NCBI GenBank assembly: GCA_947653315.1 | Contig: CANTGP010000097.1 | Span: 1-9,269 of the forward strand | Direction: 5' to 3' | Origin: an uncultured Lachnospiraceae bacterium | Lineage (GTDB): Bacteria > Bacillota > Clostridia > Lachnospirales > Lachnospiraceae | Length of the DNA: 9,269 bases | Shown: positions 1 to 6,629 of the stretch, in pieces | Layout of the letters: every line of letters starts with the position of its first letter | Numbering within the stretch: the first letter of the stretch is position 1 | Translations under genes and position numbers: made by a program | The notes under the pieces: model-generated | What the model saw: the letters and a program-made list of their open reading frames with translations, nothing else | Database searches by the model: none | What the model was told of the DNA's origin: nothing

Positions 1-118
1 ATCTTTTATCCTTACCAATATATTCCGCCGGCTTCCAATCCATGCCGGTATCTTCCGTAATCCCTGTCAAAAAACATAACAGTCCGGCCTGAAATCACAC
101 GGATATTCAATTTTTCCA
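1..118. other. Left-edge region with no convincing gene
   Basis: The minus strand has a 37-codon open frame from 125 down to 12 (starts MTMEKLNIRV, ends EAGGIYW, TAA stop at 12-14) with a GGAG about 4 bases before its first ATG. A second minus-strand frame, open from about 90 to the window edge, reads TGITEDTGMDWKPAEYIGKD and also looks protein-like, with a possible internal ATG. The two frames overlap, so this could be the start of a gene leaving the window, a frameshifted remnant, or chance. I recognise no family and assign no function. Confidence 0.15.
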
Positions 119-147
119 TTGTCATATCGCTCCGGTAATGGTATAAT
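119..147 (+). promoter_or_regulatory. Sigma-A-type promoter with extended -10
   Basis: TTGTCA (119-124) and TATAAT (142-147) are separated by exactly 17 bases, and a TG one base before the -10 (139-140) makes it an extended -10 promoter. Transcription should begin near 153-155. That leaves a leader of about 28 bases containing the GGAGG (169-173) of the membrane-protein gene at 182. The -35 overlaps the start of a doubtful minus-strand open frame. Confidence 0.75.
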
Positions 148-181
148 GGCGGAGGTCTTATGAAAATCGGAGGAAAATAGT

Positions 182-604
182 ATGAGAAAAGATAAGTTTG
201 GAATATGTTTCAATTTCTACGCAGTGCTGGGCTTTGTCCTCGCTTTACTGGGGCATACGACCCTTGCACTGTTATTACTTGGTTTTGTAATCGTGATACA
301 TCAGGATCAATGGCTCACCATGCAGGTTATGCAGGCATTTTTCCTTTCCATCGTTGCGGGAATTGTCAGCACCATCGTCGGCATCATCAGCCCGATTTAC
401 GGCATTCCCCTTTTAGGCACTTTGTTTTCCACCTGTTTCGGTATTGTTACGTCCCTGATTTCCCTGATTGTCATCATCATGGCAATCATCGGCATTACCA
501 AAACCGCACAGGGACAGGACGCAAACATTCCCCTGGCTAAAACGTTTGCCGGAAAAGCCTTCGGACTCGTGAAAAACGTAACCTACTCCCAGGACAACCG
601 GTAA
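182..604 (+). CDS. Small multi-pass membrane protein, DUF4870/Tic20-like
   Basis: This is a 140-residue, strongly hydrophobic protein with no cleavable signal peptide. Hydrophobic stretches lie at about residues 9-23, 26-39, 49-70 and 84-106, consistent with four membrane passes, followed by a short polar tail. The layout matches the small DUF4870-type membrane proteins: a polar segment with a His and a Gln-rich turn (HQDQWLTMQVMQA, 40-52) before the third helix, and a final helix running into a GxTKTAQGQDANIPL loop (104-118). The family has no established biochemical role. The start is well supported, because GGAGG lies 8 bases upstream and a strong promoter sits about 35 bases before the ATG. 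The gene appears to be monocistronic, with a terminator about 90 bases beyond its stop. The coding call is solid; the family name rests on pattern memory. Confidence 0.8.
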   Translation: MRKDKFGICFNFYAVLGFVLALLGHTTLALLLLGFVIVIHQDQWLTMQVMQAFFLSIVAGIVSTIVGIISPIYGIPLLGTLFSTCFGIVTSLISLIVIIMAIIGITKTAQGQDANIPLAKTFAGKAFGLVKNVTYSQDNR

Positions 605-633
605 TCCTTTTACCGTTACGGTTCCTTACACAT

Positions 634-652
634 GGCATGTTTGATCCATGCC
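634..652 (+). other. Short hairpin in the 3' untranslated region
   Basis: GGCATG (634-639) and CATGCC (647-652) form a perfect 6-bp stem with a 7-base loop, 30 bases after the membrane-protein stop. No T-run follows, so it is not a terminator by itself. It may only protect the 3' end of the message, or may be chance. Confidence 0.3.
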
Positions 653-691
653 TTAAATACAGCATAAATACATATTTTCAATAAGACTGAC

Positions 692-735
692 AAGGGTCTG
701 CGTGCGGTTTACCGGCACGCCGGTCCTTATTTTTT
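692..735 (+). terminator. Rho-independent terminator of the 182-604 gene
   Basis: Arms 692-705 and 715-728 pair over 14 positions with one mismatch and two G-T wobbles. The core is GCGTGC with GCACGC, around the loop GGTTTACCG. The right arm is followed by A and six T residues (729-735). It ends the upstream transcription unit about 130 bases before the next gene. Confidence 0.85.
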
Positions 736-759
736 CCGCAGAAATATGCAACGGGTTTC

Positions 760-803
760 TTGCCAAATCTGTCCGTATGGACGATATATATTATATATAT
801 TAT
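760..803 (+). promoter_or_regulatory. AT-rich candidate promoter of the 865-1422 gene
   Basis: TTGCCA (760-765) is followed, at 17 to 19 bases, by GATATA or TATATA (783-790). This lies inside a 20-base run made only of A and T (784-803) that is nearly self-complementary. A short inverted repeat, GTCC-GTAT-GGAC (771-782), sits in the spacer. Which hexamer serves as -10 cannot be decided by eye. A transcript from here would have a leader of roughly 60-70 bases. Confidence 0.35.
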
Positions 804-864
804 GTAACGGAATCAAACACGAAAAACATTTGGTTGGAATTGATTAGAAAGGCACGGGGTTCAC

Positions 865-1422
865 ATGAAAATTAATCCTACGGAACATACTTCCAACGCA
901 ACCGCCGTTTTCACTAACTCCGCCCAAATCACAAGGGCGCTTAACAAAGGAAGCATCGAGATAAACGGGGACACGGTGGAATTATCGGAAAAAGCCATGC
1001 AGGCTTTGGCTAAAGCACAAAAAGAAGCCGACGAAAAGAAGGAACGCCTTATGACACAAGCCGTGGCGGACCAAAATGCCGCCGTTGCCAGGCAACAGGC
1101 GGAAGCCTATGAAGACTATTACACGAGCCAGGGGAAATTAATGGAAATTGCCAGGCGGATTGCCAAAGGCGACATTGTACCTTTTTCAGATGAACAGAAA
1201 TTGATGGAATTCAGCAATGACCTGTACCAAATGGCAAAGCAGGCGGCACTCCTCAACCGCGAGAAGGAGCGGAAAAAACACGACGCCCTGTTTGACGAGG
1301 AAGACGAACAAAACAATTCTTCCGACGCCGACAGTCCTTCCATCCCATCGGTGGATTATGAAGTAAAACTGGAAATACCCATGGACGTTCCCACGGAGGG
1401 CGGAACGGATACGGACGGCTAA
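865..1422 (+). CDS. Uncharacterised charged helical protein
   Basis: This 185-residue protein has no signal peptide and no membrane segment, so it is probably cytoplasmic. Residues 1-35 are polar and low in charge. GDTVELSEKAMQALAKAQ (35-52) opens a long Ala/Glu/Lys/Gln-rich helical stretch that runs to about 88 and could form a coiled coil. A second helical block (90-140) holds GDIVPFSDEQKLMEFSNDLYQMAKQAA. The end (143-185) is acidic and low in complexity (DEEDEQNNSSDADS). I recall similar unnamed proteins in Lachnospiraceae with the central GDxVPxxDExKLMExxxxLYxxAK pattern, but I cannot verify this and assign no function. The EIxxDxVELSEKA style of the N-terminal part loosely resembles flagellar accessory proteins such as FlgM, which is too weak to use. 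GAAAGG (847-852) and GGGG (856-859) precede the ATG. It converges on etfA with a shared terminator between them. Confidence 0.75.
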   Translation: MKINPTEHTSNATAVFTNSAQITRALNKGSIEINGDTVELSEKAMQALAKAQKEADEKKERLMTQAVADQNAAVARQQAEAYEDYYTSQGKLMEIARRIAKGDIVPFSDEQKLMEFSNDLYQMAKQAALLNREKERKKHDALFDEEDEQNNSSDADSPSIPSVDYEVKLEIPMDVPTEGGTDTDG

Positions 1423-1501
1423 TCGGTACGCATATGGGAATATGTAAATCGGGTGGGAAAAGCATCTTCCCTACTCGTGCACCGCTTTAGCGGCATATTC
1501 A

Positions 1502-1545
1502 AAAAACGGCTCTCCCGGCATTGTCTGCCGGGAAAAGCCGTTTTT
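1502..1545. terminator. Bidirectional terminator between the 865 gene and etfA
   Basis: A-run plus CGGCT (1502-1511) pairs with AGCCG plus T-run (1536-1545), and inside it CCCGGCA (1514-1520) pairs with TGCCGGG (1526-1532) around the loop TTGTC. The T-run follows the stem on the plus strand, and the A-run becomes a U-run on the minus strand. It can therefore end both the plus-strand 865-1422 transcript and the minus-strand butyrate operon, whose last stop is only 22 bases away. Confidence 0.92.
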
Positions 1546-1566
1546 CTTCAGCCTGTAACATCCTTT

Positions 1567-2613
1567 TTAGTTCTTAGCCGCCATTTCCACTTTTAATTTC
1601 TCCGTTAAAGCGGGTACGATCTTGTTCAGGTCGCCAACGATACCATAGTCTGCCACATCGAAAATCGGAGCCGTCTCGTCTTTGTTGACGGCGATAATCA
1701 GGTCGGATTCCTCCATACCTGCCAAATGCTGGATTGCGCCGGAAATACCGATTGCAAAATATACGTTCGGGCGGACGGTCTTACCGGTCTGTCCTACCTG
1801 TAAATCCTTCGGCTTCCATCCCGCATCCACGACTGCACGGGAACAGCTTACGGTTGCGCCGAGCACTTCCGCCAAATCCTCAAGAATCTTAAAGTTCTCA
1901 GGGCTTCCCACACCGCGTCCGCCGGAAACAAGGATTTTTGCATCCATGATATCCACGGTATCCACTACGGATTTCACGATTTCAAGAATTTCCACATATT
2001 TGTCATCCGGGGTAAATCCGGGATTAAATTCTTCCACTACCGCTTTTGCACCCTCAACCTTGGGAGCTTTCTGCATAACGCCGGGACGTACCGTTGCCAT
2101 CTGGGGACGGAATTCGGGACATGCGATGGTTGCAATGGTGTTGCCGCCGAATGCCGGACGCGTCATCAAAAGCTGGTTATGAAGCTGCTCTTTGCCCGGA
2201 ACGGGATTAATCGGGAAATCACCGATTTCAAGCTGCGTACAGTCCGCGGTAAGACCCGTATGTATCCTTGCGGATACGCGGGGACCGAGGTCACGGCCGA
2301 TTGCCGTAGCGCCTACCAAAAAGATTTCCGGTTTATATTTCTCAATCACGGATGCGAGGGCATGCGCATAAGGCTCTGTCCGGTATTCCTTTAATTCGGG
2401 ATCATCCACAAGAATTACCTTATCCGCACCGTAAGCCGCAAGCTCATCGGCAAGGTCTTTCACGCCGCTTCCCACCAATACTGCCGTAACTTCCGTTCCT
2501 AAATCTTTTGCGAGGTCTTTTCCTTTGCCCACCAGTTCCAAAGCGATTCCGCTCAGTTTATTATCTACCTGCTGTGCAAAGACAAATACTCCTTTATACT
2601 CTGCTATATTCAT
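1567..2613 (-). CDS. etfA: Electron transfer flavoprotein alpha subunit
   Basis: EtfA forms a cytoplasmic heterodimer with EtfB and passes electrons to butyryl-CoA dehydrogenase. In butyrate-forming Clostridia the Bcd-EtfAB complex couples exergonic crotonyl-CoA reduction by NADH to ferredoxin reduction (flavin-based electron bifurcation). The protein has 348 residues, a normal length. The N-terminal domain (about 1-190) has the ETF Rossmann-like fold pattern (ETFLVGATAIGRDLGPRV region, 97-113). The C-terminal FAD domain shows GGRGVG (231-236), SRAVVDAGW (258-266), QVGQTGKTVRP (272-282) and the alpha-ETF signature, read as VYFAIGISGAIQHLAG with IIAVN (284-310). AAAGGAG lies about 12 bases before the ATG, a rather long spacing, but no better start exists. 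It is the last gene of the operon, 50 bases after etfB, with the terminator 22 bases downstream. Bifurcation is inferred from family and context. Confidence 0.96.
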   Translation of the reverse strand: MNIAEYKGVFVFAQQVDNKLSGIALELVGKGKDLAKDLGTEVTAVLVGSGVKDLADELAAYGADKVILVDDPELKEYRTEPYAHALASVIEKYKPEIFLVGATAIGRDLGPRVSARIHTGLTADCTQLEIGDFPINPVPGKEQLHNQLLMTRPAFGGNTIATIACPEFRPQMATVRPGVMQKAPKVEGAKAVVEEFNPGFTPDDKYVEILEIVKSVVDTVDIMDAKILVSGGRGVGSPENFKILEDLAEVLGATVSCSRAVVDAGWKPKDLQVGQTGKTVRPNVYFAIGISGAIQHLAGMEESDLIIAVNKDETAPIFDVADYGIVGDLNKIVPALTEKLKVEMAAKN

Positions 2614-2663
2614 TTTCTGATTCTGCTCCTTTCAAAATTTGGCGAAATTTCATCAGGGATGTT

Positions 2664-3446
2664 TTAAATTACGTGTTTCACCTTTAACTTATCAACGATG
2701 TAGTCCACTGCCTCCGTAGGATCAAGGGTAACTTTCTCGCCTGCCCCTTTCCTTACTTTGTCAGATGCCCTTGCAATCTGTGTCGGGGATCCTTTCAGAC
2801 CCAGATTGGAATCCTCTACATCTACCAAATTCGCTCTGCCCCAAACGGTAATCTCCGCATTGTATGCATCAAAGATTCCGCCCGGAGTCATGTAACGGGG
2901 CTCGTTCAATTCAGCGAGCGCCGTAATTAAGCAGGGCATTTTTGCCTTCAGCACATGGTACCTGTCGTCAAACTGACGTTCCACGATCACGCTGTCGCCT
3001 TCAATCTTAATGTTCTGTGCATAGGAAATTACCGGAATTCCAAGGTGCTCGGAAATCTGGGGACCTACCTGTGCGGTATCGCCGTCGATTGCCTGACGTC
3101 CCGTAATGATCAGGTCATATTCCAAATTACGGATGGCGCCTGCCAGCGTTTGGGAAGTCGCCCAAGTATCCGCACCGCCGAGTACGCGGTCCGTAACAAG
3201 GATTCCCTTATCCGCGCCCATTGCCATAGCCTCACGGAGCACTTCCTCCGCCTTCGGAAGACCCATGGTAATTACGGTTACTTCCGCACCGTACTGGTCT
3301 TTTAACCTGAGCGCCGCTTCCAAGCCTGCTTTATCATCAGGGTTCATAATGGTAAGCATCGCCCCCCTGTCAAGTGTACCGTCGGGATTGAACTTAACGC
3401 CGCCCTTTGTATCGGGTACCTGTTTAATACAAACAACAATTTTCAT
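2664..3446 (-). CDS. etfB: Electron transfer flavoprotein beta subunit
   Basis: This is the partner of EtfA in the Bcd-Etf complex. In the bifurcating enzymes the beta subunit binds NADH and carries the bifurcating FAD. The protein has 260 residues, typical for clostridial EtfB. It starts MKIVVCIKQVPDT, with MNPDDKAGLEAALRLKD (34-50), MGADKGILVTDR (76-87), the nucleotide-contacting ITGRQAIDGDTAQVGPQ (114-130), and the beta-ETF signature region VLKAKMPCLITALAELNEPRY (165-185). AAGGAG lies 9 bases before the ATG. The gap to bcd upstream is unusually long (201 bases) and is largely occupied by extra copies of the bcd 3' end. EtfB-to-EtfA spacing is 50 bases, so the two are surely co-transcribed. 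Confidence 0.96.
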   Translation of the reverse strand: MKIVVCIKQVPDTKGGVKFNPDGTLDRGAMLTIMNPDDKAGLEAALRLKDQYGAEVTVITMGLPKAEEVLREAMAMGADKGILVTDRVLGGADTWATSQTLAGAIRNLEYDLIITGRQAIDGDTAQVGPQISEHLGIPVISYAQNIKIEGDSVIVERQFDDRYHVLKAKMPCLITALAELNEPRYMTPGGIFDAYNAEITVWGRANLVDVEDSNLGLKGSPTQIARASDKVRKGAGEKVTLDPTEAVDYIVDKLKVKHVI

Positions 3447-3489
3447 TGTATTCCACTCCTTATATTTGTTGAATTTTTTATCCTGTCCA

Positions 3490-3518
3490 TTTATAATGAC
3501 GAAATATGCCCATTGTAA
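3490..3518 (-). promoter_or_regulatory. Weak candidate internal promoter before etfB
   Basis: On the minus strand TTACAA (3518-3513) and TATAAA (3495-3490) are 17 bases apart, about 45 bases before the etfB start. The -10 matches five of six consensus bases but the -35 only three. It could give extra etfBA transcription independent of thl. It may equally be chance in an AT-rich stretch. Confidence 0.25.
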
Positions 3519-3536
3519 TCATACTTCTGCCGTGCG

Positions 3537-3691
3537 CTTATTTCAGCAACGCGCCCGAGATTACCATACGCTGCACTTCGCGGGCGATGTGCTTATTTTA
3601 ACAATGCGCCCGAAATTACCATACGCTGCACTTCGCGGGCGATGTGCTTATTTTAACAATGCGCCCGAGATTACCATACGCTGCACTTCGC
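3537..3691 (-). repeat. Three tandem copies of the bcd 3' end, 55-bp period
   Basis: Copy A (3637-3691) contains codons 371-383 and the stop of bcd plus 14 further bases. Copy B (3582-3636) is identical except for one base. Copy C (3537-3581) is partial and differs from A at three bases before the stop, and more after it. Each copy begins inside the AGC codon of Ser370, so the catalytic Glu367 is not repeated, and each encodes EVQRMVISGALLK followed by TAA. The period is not a multiple of three and each copy brings its own stop, so only copy A is read as Bcd. CGGGCG and CGCCCG at the repeat junctions (3636-3641 with 3662-3667, and 3581-3586 with 3607-3612) can form two stem-loops with 20-base loops, the first enclosing the bcd stop codon. 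Confidence 0.97.
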
Positions 3692-4799
3692 TTGTGCCCT
3701 CGTAAATCTCGGTAATCTTCGCATCGCGCATCATGCGCTCCACATCATATTCCCTCGTGTAACCGTAACCGCCGTGAAGCTGTACCGCCTTGGTCGTAAC
3801 TTCCATGGCAACTTCCGCCGCATACAGTTTCGCTTTCGCCGCTTCCACGGAGTAAACCTTCTGTGTGCTCTTTGCAACCGCTGCCTTATAAACGAGAAGC
3901 TGGGCCGCTTCCACTTTGGTAGCCATATCCGCAAGCTGGAACTGTGTATTTTGGAACTGTCCGATTGCCCTGCCGAACTGTTTCCTTTCTTTTACGTATT
4001 CCACGGTTCTTTCCAAAGCGCCCTCTGCAAGTCCCAATGCCTGGGAAGCGATACCAATCCGTCCGCCGTCAAGGGTATGCATTGCGATACCGAAGCCTTT
4101 GCCCTGCTGTCCAAGGATATTTTCCTTCGGAATCCTGCAGTCGGTGAAAATCAACTCGTAGGTGGAAGATCCACGGATACCCATCTTCTTCTCCTTGGTA
4201 CCGAACGTAAATCCGGGGGTTCCCTTTTCCACGATAAACGCCGTGATTTCCTTGGATAACCTGCCGCGTTTCTCCACAACGCCCGTTACTGCGAAGATTA
4301 CGTATACATCGGCTTCCTTACCGTTGGTAATGAAAATCTTGGAGCCGTTTAATACCCACTCGTCGCCTTCCAATACAGCCTTAGTCTGCTGTCCCTGCGC
4401 ATCCGTACCTGCACCGGGCTCCGTCAGGCCAAAAGCACCGATTTTCCTGCCGCTTGCAAGATCGGGTAAATATTTCTGCTTCTGTTCTTCCGTCCCGTAT
4501 GTAAGGATGGGATCGCAGCAAAGGGAGGTATGTGCGGAAACGATAACGCCCGTGGTGCCGCACACTTTGGAAAGCTCCTCCACGCACATTGCGTAGGTTA
4601 AGATATCGCAGCCCTGTCCGCCGTACTCCTTCGGAACGGGAATACCCATGAATCCTGCTTTTGCCATTTTCTCAACTGTCCCTCTGGGGAAAATTTCCGT
4701 TTCGTCTACTTCCTGTGCCAGAGGCTTTACTTCCTTTTCAGCAAATTCCCTGAAAAGCGTCCTTGCCATTTCATGTTGTTTTGTTAACATAAAATCCAT
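3648..4799 (-). CDS. bcd: Butyryl-CoA dehydrogenase (short-chain acyl-CoA dehydrogenase)
   Basis: Bcd reduces crotonyl-CoA to butyryl-CoA with electrons from EtfAB and is the key energy-conserving step of the pathway. The protein has 383 residues, a normal length. It shows the acyl-CoA dehydrogenase N-terminal helical domain (1-115), the first family signature GAFGLTEPGAGTDA (121-134), the middle beta domain with GIRGSSTYELIF (207-218), and the C-terminal helical domain with RKQFGRAIGQFQ (272-283). The second signature, QLHGGYGYTRE then RDAKITEIYEGTSEVQR, includes the catalytic base Glu367 (340-374). GGAGG lies 10 bases before the ATG. It follows hbd by 75 bases. The last 13 codons and stop are repeated twice more downstream (3537-3636). 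The Bcd product itself appears full length and intact. Confidence 0.97.
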   Translation of the reverse strand: MDFMLTKQHEMARTLFREFAEKEVKPLAQEVDETEIFPRGTVEKMAKAGFMGIPVPKEYGGQGCDILTYAMCVEELSKVCGTTGVIVSAHTSLCCDPILTYGTEEQKQKYLPDLASGRKIGAFGLTEPGAGTDAQGQQTKAVLEGDEWVLNGSKIFITNGKEADVYVIFAVTGVVEKRGRLSKEITAFIVEKGTPGFTFGTKEKKMGIRGSSTYELIFTDCRIPKENILGQQGKGFGIAMHTLDGGRIGIASQALGLAEGALERTVEYVKERKQFGRAIGQFQNTQFQLADMATKVEAAQLLVYKAAVAKSTQKVYSVEAAKAKLYAAEVAMEVTTKAVQLHGGYGYTREYDVERMMRDAKITEIYEGTSEVQRMVISGALLK

Positions 4800-4874
4800 G
4801 ATTTTATTTCCTCCATATTTTCCTTAACTTTCTTGCTTCTAAATATTTATAGAAATCTGTATAAATCCTGTCCC

Positions 4875-5714
4875 TTATTTCGAATAGTCATAAAAACCTT
4901 TGCCGGTCTTCTGTCCAAGCTGCCCGCCGCGGACCATTTTCTTAAGGAGCGGATGAGGACGGTATTTCGGATCGCCCGTTTCTGCCTGAAGCACTTCCAT
5001 GATGGCAAGCACAATATCCAAACCTACCAAATCACCCAACGCCAAAGGTCCCATCGGATGGTTTGCGCCAAGTTTCATTGCATTGTCAATGCCTTCCACG
5101 GATGCAACGCCGTCAGCGTAAATACCGATTGCTTCGTTGATCATCGGAATCAGAATCCTGTTTACCACAAAGCCTGCCGCTTCGTTTACCTGTACCGGAG
5201 TCTTGCCGATTTCCTCGGAAATGGATTTAATTTTCTCCACGGTCTCATCCGGCGTATTCAATCCTGCAATGACTTCCACCAGTTTCATAACGGGAGCCGG
5301 ATTGAAGAAATGCATGCCGATCACCGGTCTGTCAAGCCCTGCGCCGATTTCCGTAATGGAAAGGGAAGATGTATTGGTGGCAAAAATACAGTCTTTCTTG
5401 CAGATATCCTGCAGTTCCTTAAAGGTCTGTTTCTTAATGTCCATAACTTCCAAAGCCGCTTCCACAACCAAATCGCAGTCCGTGCAGATGGTTTTCACGC
5501 CCGTTGTAATCTTTGCAAGGATGGCATCCGCCGCTGCCTGATCCATCTTGCCTTTTGCAATACGTTTCTCGAAACCTTTTGCAATCTTGTTCTTACCGTT
5601 TGCTGCGAATTCTTCATTGATATCGCAAAGGAATACTTCGTACCCTTCTGTCTGGGCAAAAGCCTGTGCAATACCAGAACCCATTGTGCCGGCGCCAATA
5701 ATACCTACTTTCAT
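4875..5714 (-). CDS. hbd: 3-Hydroxybutyryl-CoA dehydrogenase
   Basis: Hbd reduces acetoacetyl-CoA to (S)-3-hydroxybutyryl-CoA, normally with NADH in this pathway. The protein has 279 residues, matching clostridial Hbd. It opens with the Rossmann NAD-binding motif [14 protein letters not shown] (4-17), with the acidic cofactor-selecting residue in LCDIN (29-33), which favours NADH. Active-site residues of the family are visible: Ser117 in [11 protein letters not shown], His135 in GMHFFNPAP, Glu147 in KLVEV, and Asn185 in [15 protein letters not shown]. The C-terminal domain has [16 protein letters not shown] (218-233) and closes with [18 protein letters not shown] lies 7 bases before the ATG, an excellent start. 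It sits 116 bases after crt and 75 before bcd, and is co-directional with both. Confidence 0.97.
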   Translation of the reverse strand: MKVGIIGAGTMGSGIAQAFAQTEGYEVFLCDINEEFAANGKNKIAKGFEKRIAKGKMDQAAADAILAKITTGVKTICTDCDLVVEAALEVMDIKKQTFKELQDICKKDCIFATNTSSLSITEIGAGLDRPVIGMHFFNPAPVMKLVEVIAGLNTPDETVEKIKSISEEIGKTPVQVNEAAGFVVNRILIPMINEAIGIYADGVASVEGIDNAMKLGANHPMGPLALGDLVGLDIVLAIMEVLQAETGDPKYRPHPLLKKMVRGGQLGQKTGKGFYDYSK

Positions 5715-5732
5715 CTTACTTCCTCCTAATTA

Positions 5733-5750
5733 TGATATGATTGATATGAT
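5733..5750. repeat. 9-bp direct tandem repeat before hbd
   Basis: TGATATGAT occurs twice back to back (5733-5741 and 5742-5750) just upstream of the hbd ribosome binding site, inside an AT-only stretch. It may be a simple slippage product. No operator family is recognised. Confidence 0.6.
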
Positions 5751-5767
5751 AATATAATATTTATTAC

Positions 5768-5795
5768 CTGCCGCCATCCGCCCCCTGAACGGCAG
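5768..5795 (-). other. GC-rich hairpin in the crt-hbd gap
   Basis: CTGCCG (5768-5773) and CGGCAG (5790-5795) can pair across a 16-base G/C-rich loop, about 35 bases after the crt stop. No U-run follows on the minus strand, so it is not a terminator. An intercistronic stability or processing element is possible but unproven. Confidence 0.3.
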
Positions 5796-5830
5796 CGTGA
5801 CGGCCGGTTATGTTTAACCCTTCCAAAAAG

Positions 5831-6607
5831 TTATTTGTTCAGGAACTTCTCCACTTTCCTCTTTTCAAGGAATGCTGCCATGCCTTCTTTCTGGTCATAG
5901 GATTCAAAGCAGTCGCCGAATAATTTTTCCTCAATTACGATGGCTTTGTCCATATCCACATCCAAACCTTCATTAATGGCTTTCTTGCAGTTACGTACCG
6001 CAATGGGCGCATTCTTCGCAATGCCTGCCGCCATTTTCTCCGCCGCGGGCATCAGTTCTTCCTGGGTATATACGGCATTTACAAGACCGATCCGCAACGC
6101 TTCGTCCGCTTTGATGTTCCTTGCGGTATAAATCATTTGTTTTGCCATGCCTGCTCCCACAAGACGTGCAAGTCTCTGCGTTCCGCCGAATCCGGGGGTG
6201 ATTCCCAATCCCACTTCGGGCTGCCCGAATACCGCATTGTCGGAACATATCCTGATGTCACAGCTCATGGAAATCTCACAGCCGCCGCCGAGCGCGAATC
6301 CGTTTACCGCCGCAATCACGGGAACGGGGAACGTTTCTAATTTGCGGAATACGTCGTTGCCTTTTTTACCGAATGCTTCTCCCTGCTCTTTTGTCAGGCT
6401 GCTCATCTCACCGATATCCGCACCCGCCACAAAAGATTTCTGTCCTGCGCCGGTTAAAACCAAACATCTTACCTCGTCCAAATTCACGGCATCCAACGTT
6501 TGGTCCAATTCTTCCAGTACCGTTGAATTCAATGCGTTCAGCGCTTTTTCACGGTTGATGGTGATAACCCCATAATTGCCTTTCTGCTCGTATACGATAA
6601 ATTCCAT
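5831..6607 (-). CDS. crt: 3-Hydroxybutyryl-CoA dehydratase (crotonase)
   Basis: Crt dehydrates 3-hydroxybutyryl-CoA to crotonyl-CoA. From the chosen start (MEFIVYEQ) the protein has 258 residues, the usual crotonase length. AAAGGAG lies 8 bases before this ATG, whereas the open frame extends 28 codons further upstream without a comparable site. Crotonase-fold landmarks are SFVAGADIGEM (58-68) and NGFALGGGCEISMSCD (102-117), whose backbone forms the oxyanion hole and which holds catalytic Glu111. QPEVGLGITPGFGGTQRL (129-146) holds the second catalytic Glu131. The C-terminal helical trimerisation part ends EKRKVEKFLNK. The gene is separated from thl by an unusually complex 275-base gap and from hbd by 116 bases. 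The hydratase assignment rather than another crotonase-fold enzyme rests on both glutamates and the operon. Confidence 0.96.
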   Translation of the reverse strand: MEFIVYEQKGNYGVITINREKALNALNSTVLEELDQTLDAVNLDEVRCLVLTGAGQKSFVAGADIGEMSSLTKEQGEAFGKKGNDVFRKLETFPVPVIAAVNGFALGGGCEISMSCDIRICSDNAVFGQPEVGLGITPGFGGTQRLARLVGAGMAKQMIYTARNIKADEALRIGLVNAVYTQEELMPAAEKMAAGIAKNAPIAVRNCKKAINEGLDVDMDKAIVIEEKLFGDCFESYDQKEGMAAFLEKRKVEKFLNK

Positions 6608-6629
6608 TGCCGTATCTCCTTTTCTTTTT

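Noticed and set aside
160..180. Six-codon leader ORF (MKIGGK) just before the 182 gene, with its own GGAGG
   Set aside because: The predicted start of transcription at about 153-155 falls within its ribosome binding site, so the mini-ORF would lack a working one. The sequence is explained by the GGAGG that serves the 182 gene.
3527..3691. CRISPR array at the bcd-etfB gap
   Set aside because: The copies are contiguous with no unique spacers and contain bcd coding sequence, so this is a tandem duplication.
3106..4596. Long plus-strand open frames opposite etfB and bcd
   Set aside because: They are antisense shadows of well-supported genes, with no ribosome binding sites and implausible residue composition.
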